NCBI GenBank assembly: GCA_029287455.1
Contig: JARFRB010000141.1
Coordinates: 62,001-126,000, forward strand
Reading direction: 5' to 3'
DNA from: Pelagibius litoralis
Lineage (GTDB): Bacteria; Pseudomonadota; Alphaproteobacteria; Kiloniellales; DSM-21159
DNA length: 64,000 bases
This document shows positions 63,741 through 64,000 of this stretch, in pieces; the first letter of the stretch is position 1; each line of letters opens with the position of its first letter. The notes under the pieces were generated by a model. That model was not told the origin of the DNA and ran no database searches. It worked only from the letters and a program-made list of their open reading frames with translations. The position numbers and the translations under genes were made by a program.

Positions 63741-64000
63741 CTACGCACCCTCGCGCTTAGCCAAGCCTTCCCGAAACGCCGCCAGCTCCACCCGCAGCGC
63801 CTTCACCTCTTCCAGGGTCGCGGCGGTGTCGCGCTGGGCCTTGGCCTGCTTTGCGGCCTCGGCCTCTTCCTCCGCCGCGTGTTCCTTGTGCATGGCGTCC
63901 ACCACGATGCCGATGAAAAGGTTCAAGACCGCGAAGGAAGTCACCAGGATGAAGGGCACGAAGAACGCCCAGGCCTGGGGATAAACCTCCATCACCGGCC
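63741..64000 (-). CDS. Voltage-gated-type ion channel, C-terminal fragment
   Basis: The gene enters from the right edge; 86 codons are visible. They encode a segment after the pore (VMEVYPQAW), the last pore-lining helix ([22 protein letters not shown]) and an acidic to basic coiled coil (about 40 residues). This is the layout of bacterial NaChBac-type sodium channels, whose C-terminal coiled coil holds the tetramer. The selectivity filter lies outside the window, so ion specificity cannot be stated. Confidence 0.78.
   Translation of the reverse strand, partial: PVMEVYPQAWAFFVPFILVTSFAVLNLFIGIVVDAMHKEHAAEEEAEAAKQAKAQRDTAATLEEVKALRVELAAFREGLAKREGA

Noticed and set aside
1-64000. CRISPR array, prophage, integrase or insertion sequence
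   Set aside because: No regularly spaced repeats, cas genes, transposase or phage structural genes were seen; the window is chromosomal core with small accessory parts.

Overview
The window is GC-rich, gene-dense chromosomal DNA of an alphaproteobacterium, most likely from the Rhodospirillales/Kiloniellales side. This is inferred from the gene content: an Irr-type Fur regulator, a MucR/Ros regulator, an alpha-type Fur/Mur, a SUV3-like helicase, a Tim44-like (TimA) protein, a YlxR-L7Ae protein and typical alphaproteobacterial gene orders. I see no insertion sequence, prophage, integrase or CRISPR array. GTG and especially TTG starts are common, and many starts overlap the previous stop (ATGA, GTGA, TTGA).

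Layout. 0-8.7 kb: the murJ tail, trpS, a TauE/SafE permease with a TIGR02186 protein and a universal stress protein, an Nfu-type Fe-S scaffold, a Bax-like glucosaminidase facing a polysaccharide deacetylase, then rutE-like nitroreductase-tsaB-rimI. 8.8-11.8 kb: mucR, fur and the ornithine-lipid pair olsB-olsA. 11.8-17.4 kb: a tightly overlapping miaB-phoH-ybeY-corC-lnt operon. 17.5-30 kb: an XRE regulator, metK, trmB and the translation/RNA block rimP-nusA-ylxR-infB-rbfA-truB-rpsO-pnp, with structured leaders before rimP and pnp. 30-36 kb: a phosphoesterase, a CarS-like membrane protein, a glycerophosphodiesterase and fabA-fabB-fabI divergent from irr.

36.2-38.9 kb is the most interesting segment. 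A 17-bp palindrome resembling an Irr (ICE) box lies next to a good sigma70-type promoter in front of rubrerythrin, a two-cluster Fe-S protein with CCG domains, and a DUF3501 protein. irr itself is the gene immediately upstream. An intrinsic terminator separates rubrerythrin from the Fe-S gene. This looks like an iron/peroxide-responsive redox unit whose biochemistry is, as far as I know, uncharacterised.

38.9-53 kb: an SH3 protein, a 2-hydroxyacid dehydrogenase, tRNA-Ser(GGA), a frameshifted cis/trans fatty acid isomerase (cti), a YihY family protein, the SUV3-like helicase with an S4 protein and a DsbA-like isomerase, then secB, a histidine phosphatase, fxsA, timA and mltA. 53-57 kb: a lutABC lactate-oxidation cassette behind a leader hairpin with a T-tract, then smr and an XRE regulator. 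57-63.6 kb: hslU-hslV, divergent from hisB-hisH-GNAT-hisA-hisF-hisE-hit. The window ends with a REP-like palindromic repeat and the C-terminus of a voltage-gated-type ion channel.

Taken together, membrane-lipid functions (fabA/B/I, cti, olsBA, lnt, the CarS homologue) and iron/redox functions (fur, irr, nfu, rubrerythrin/CCG/DUF3501, lutABC) are prominent among otherwise housekeeping genes.
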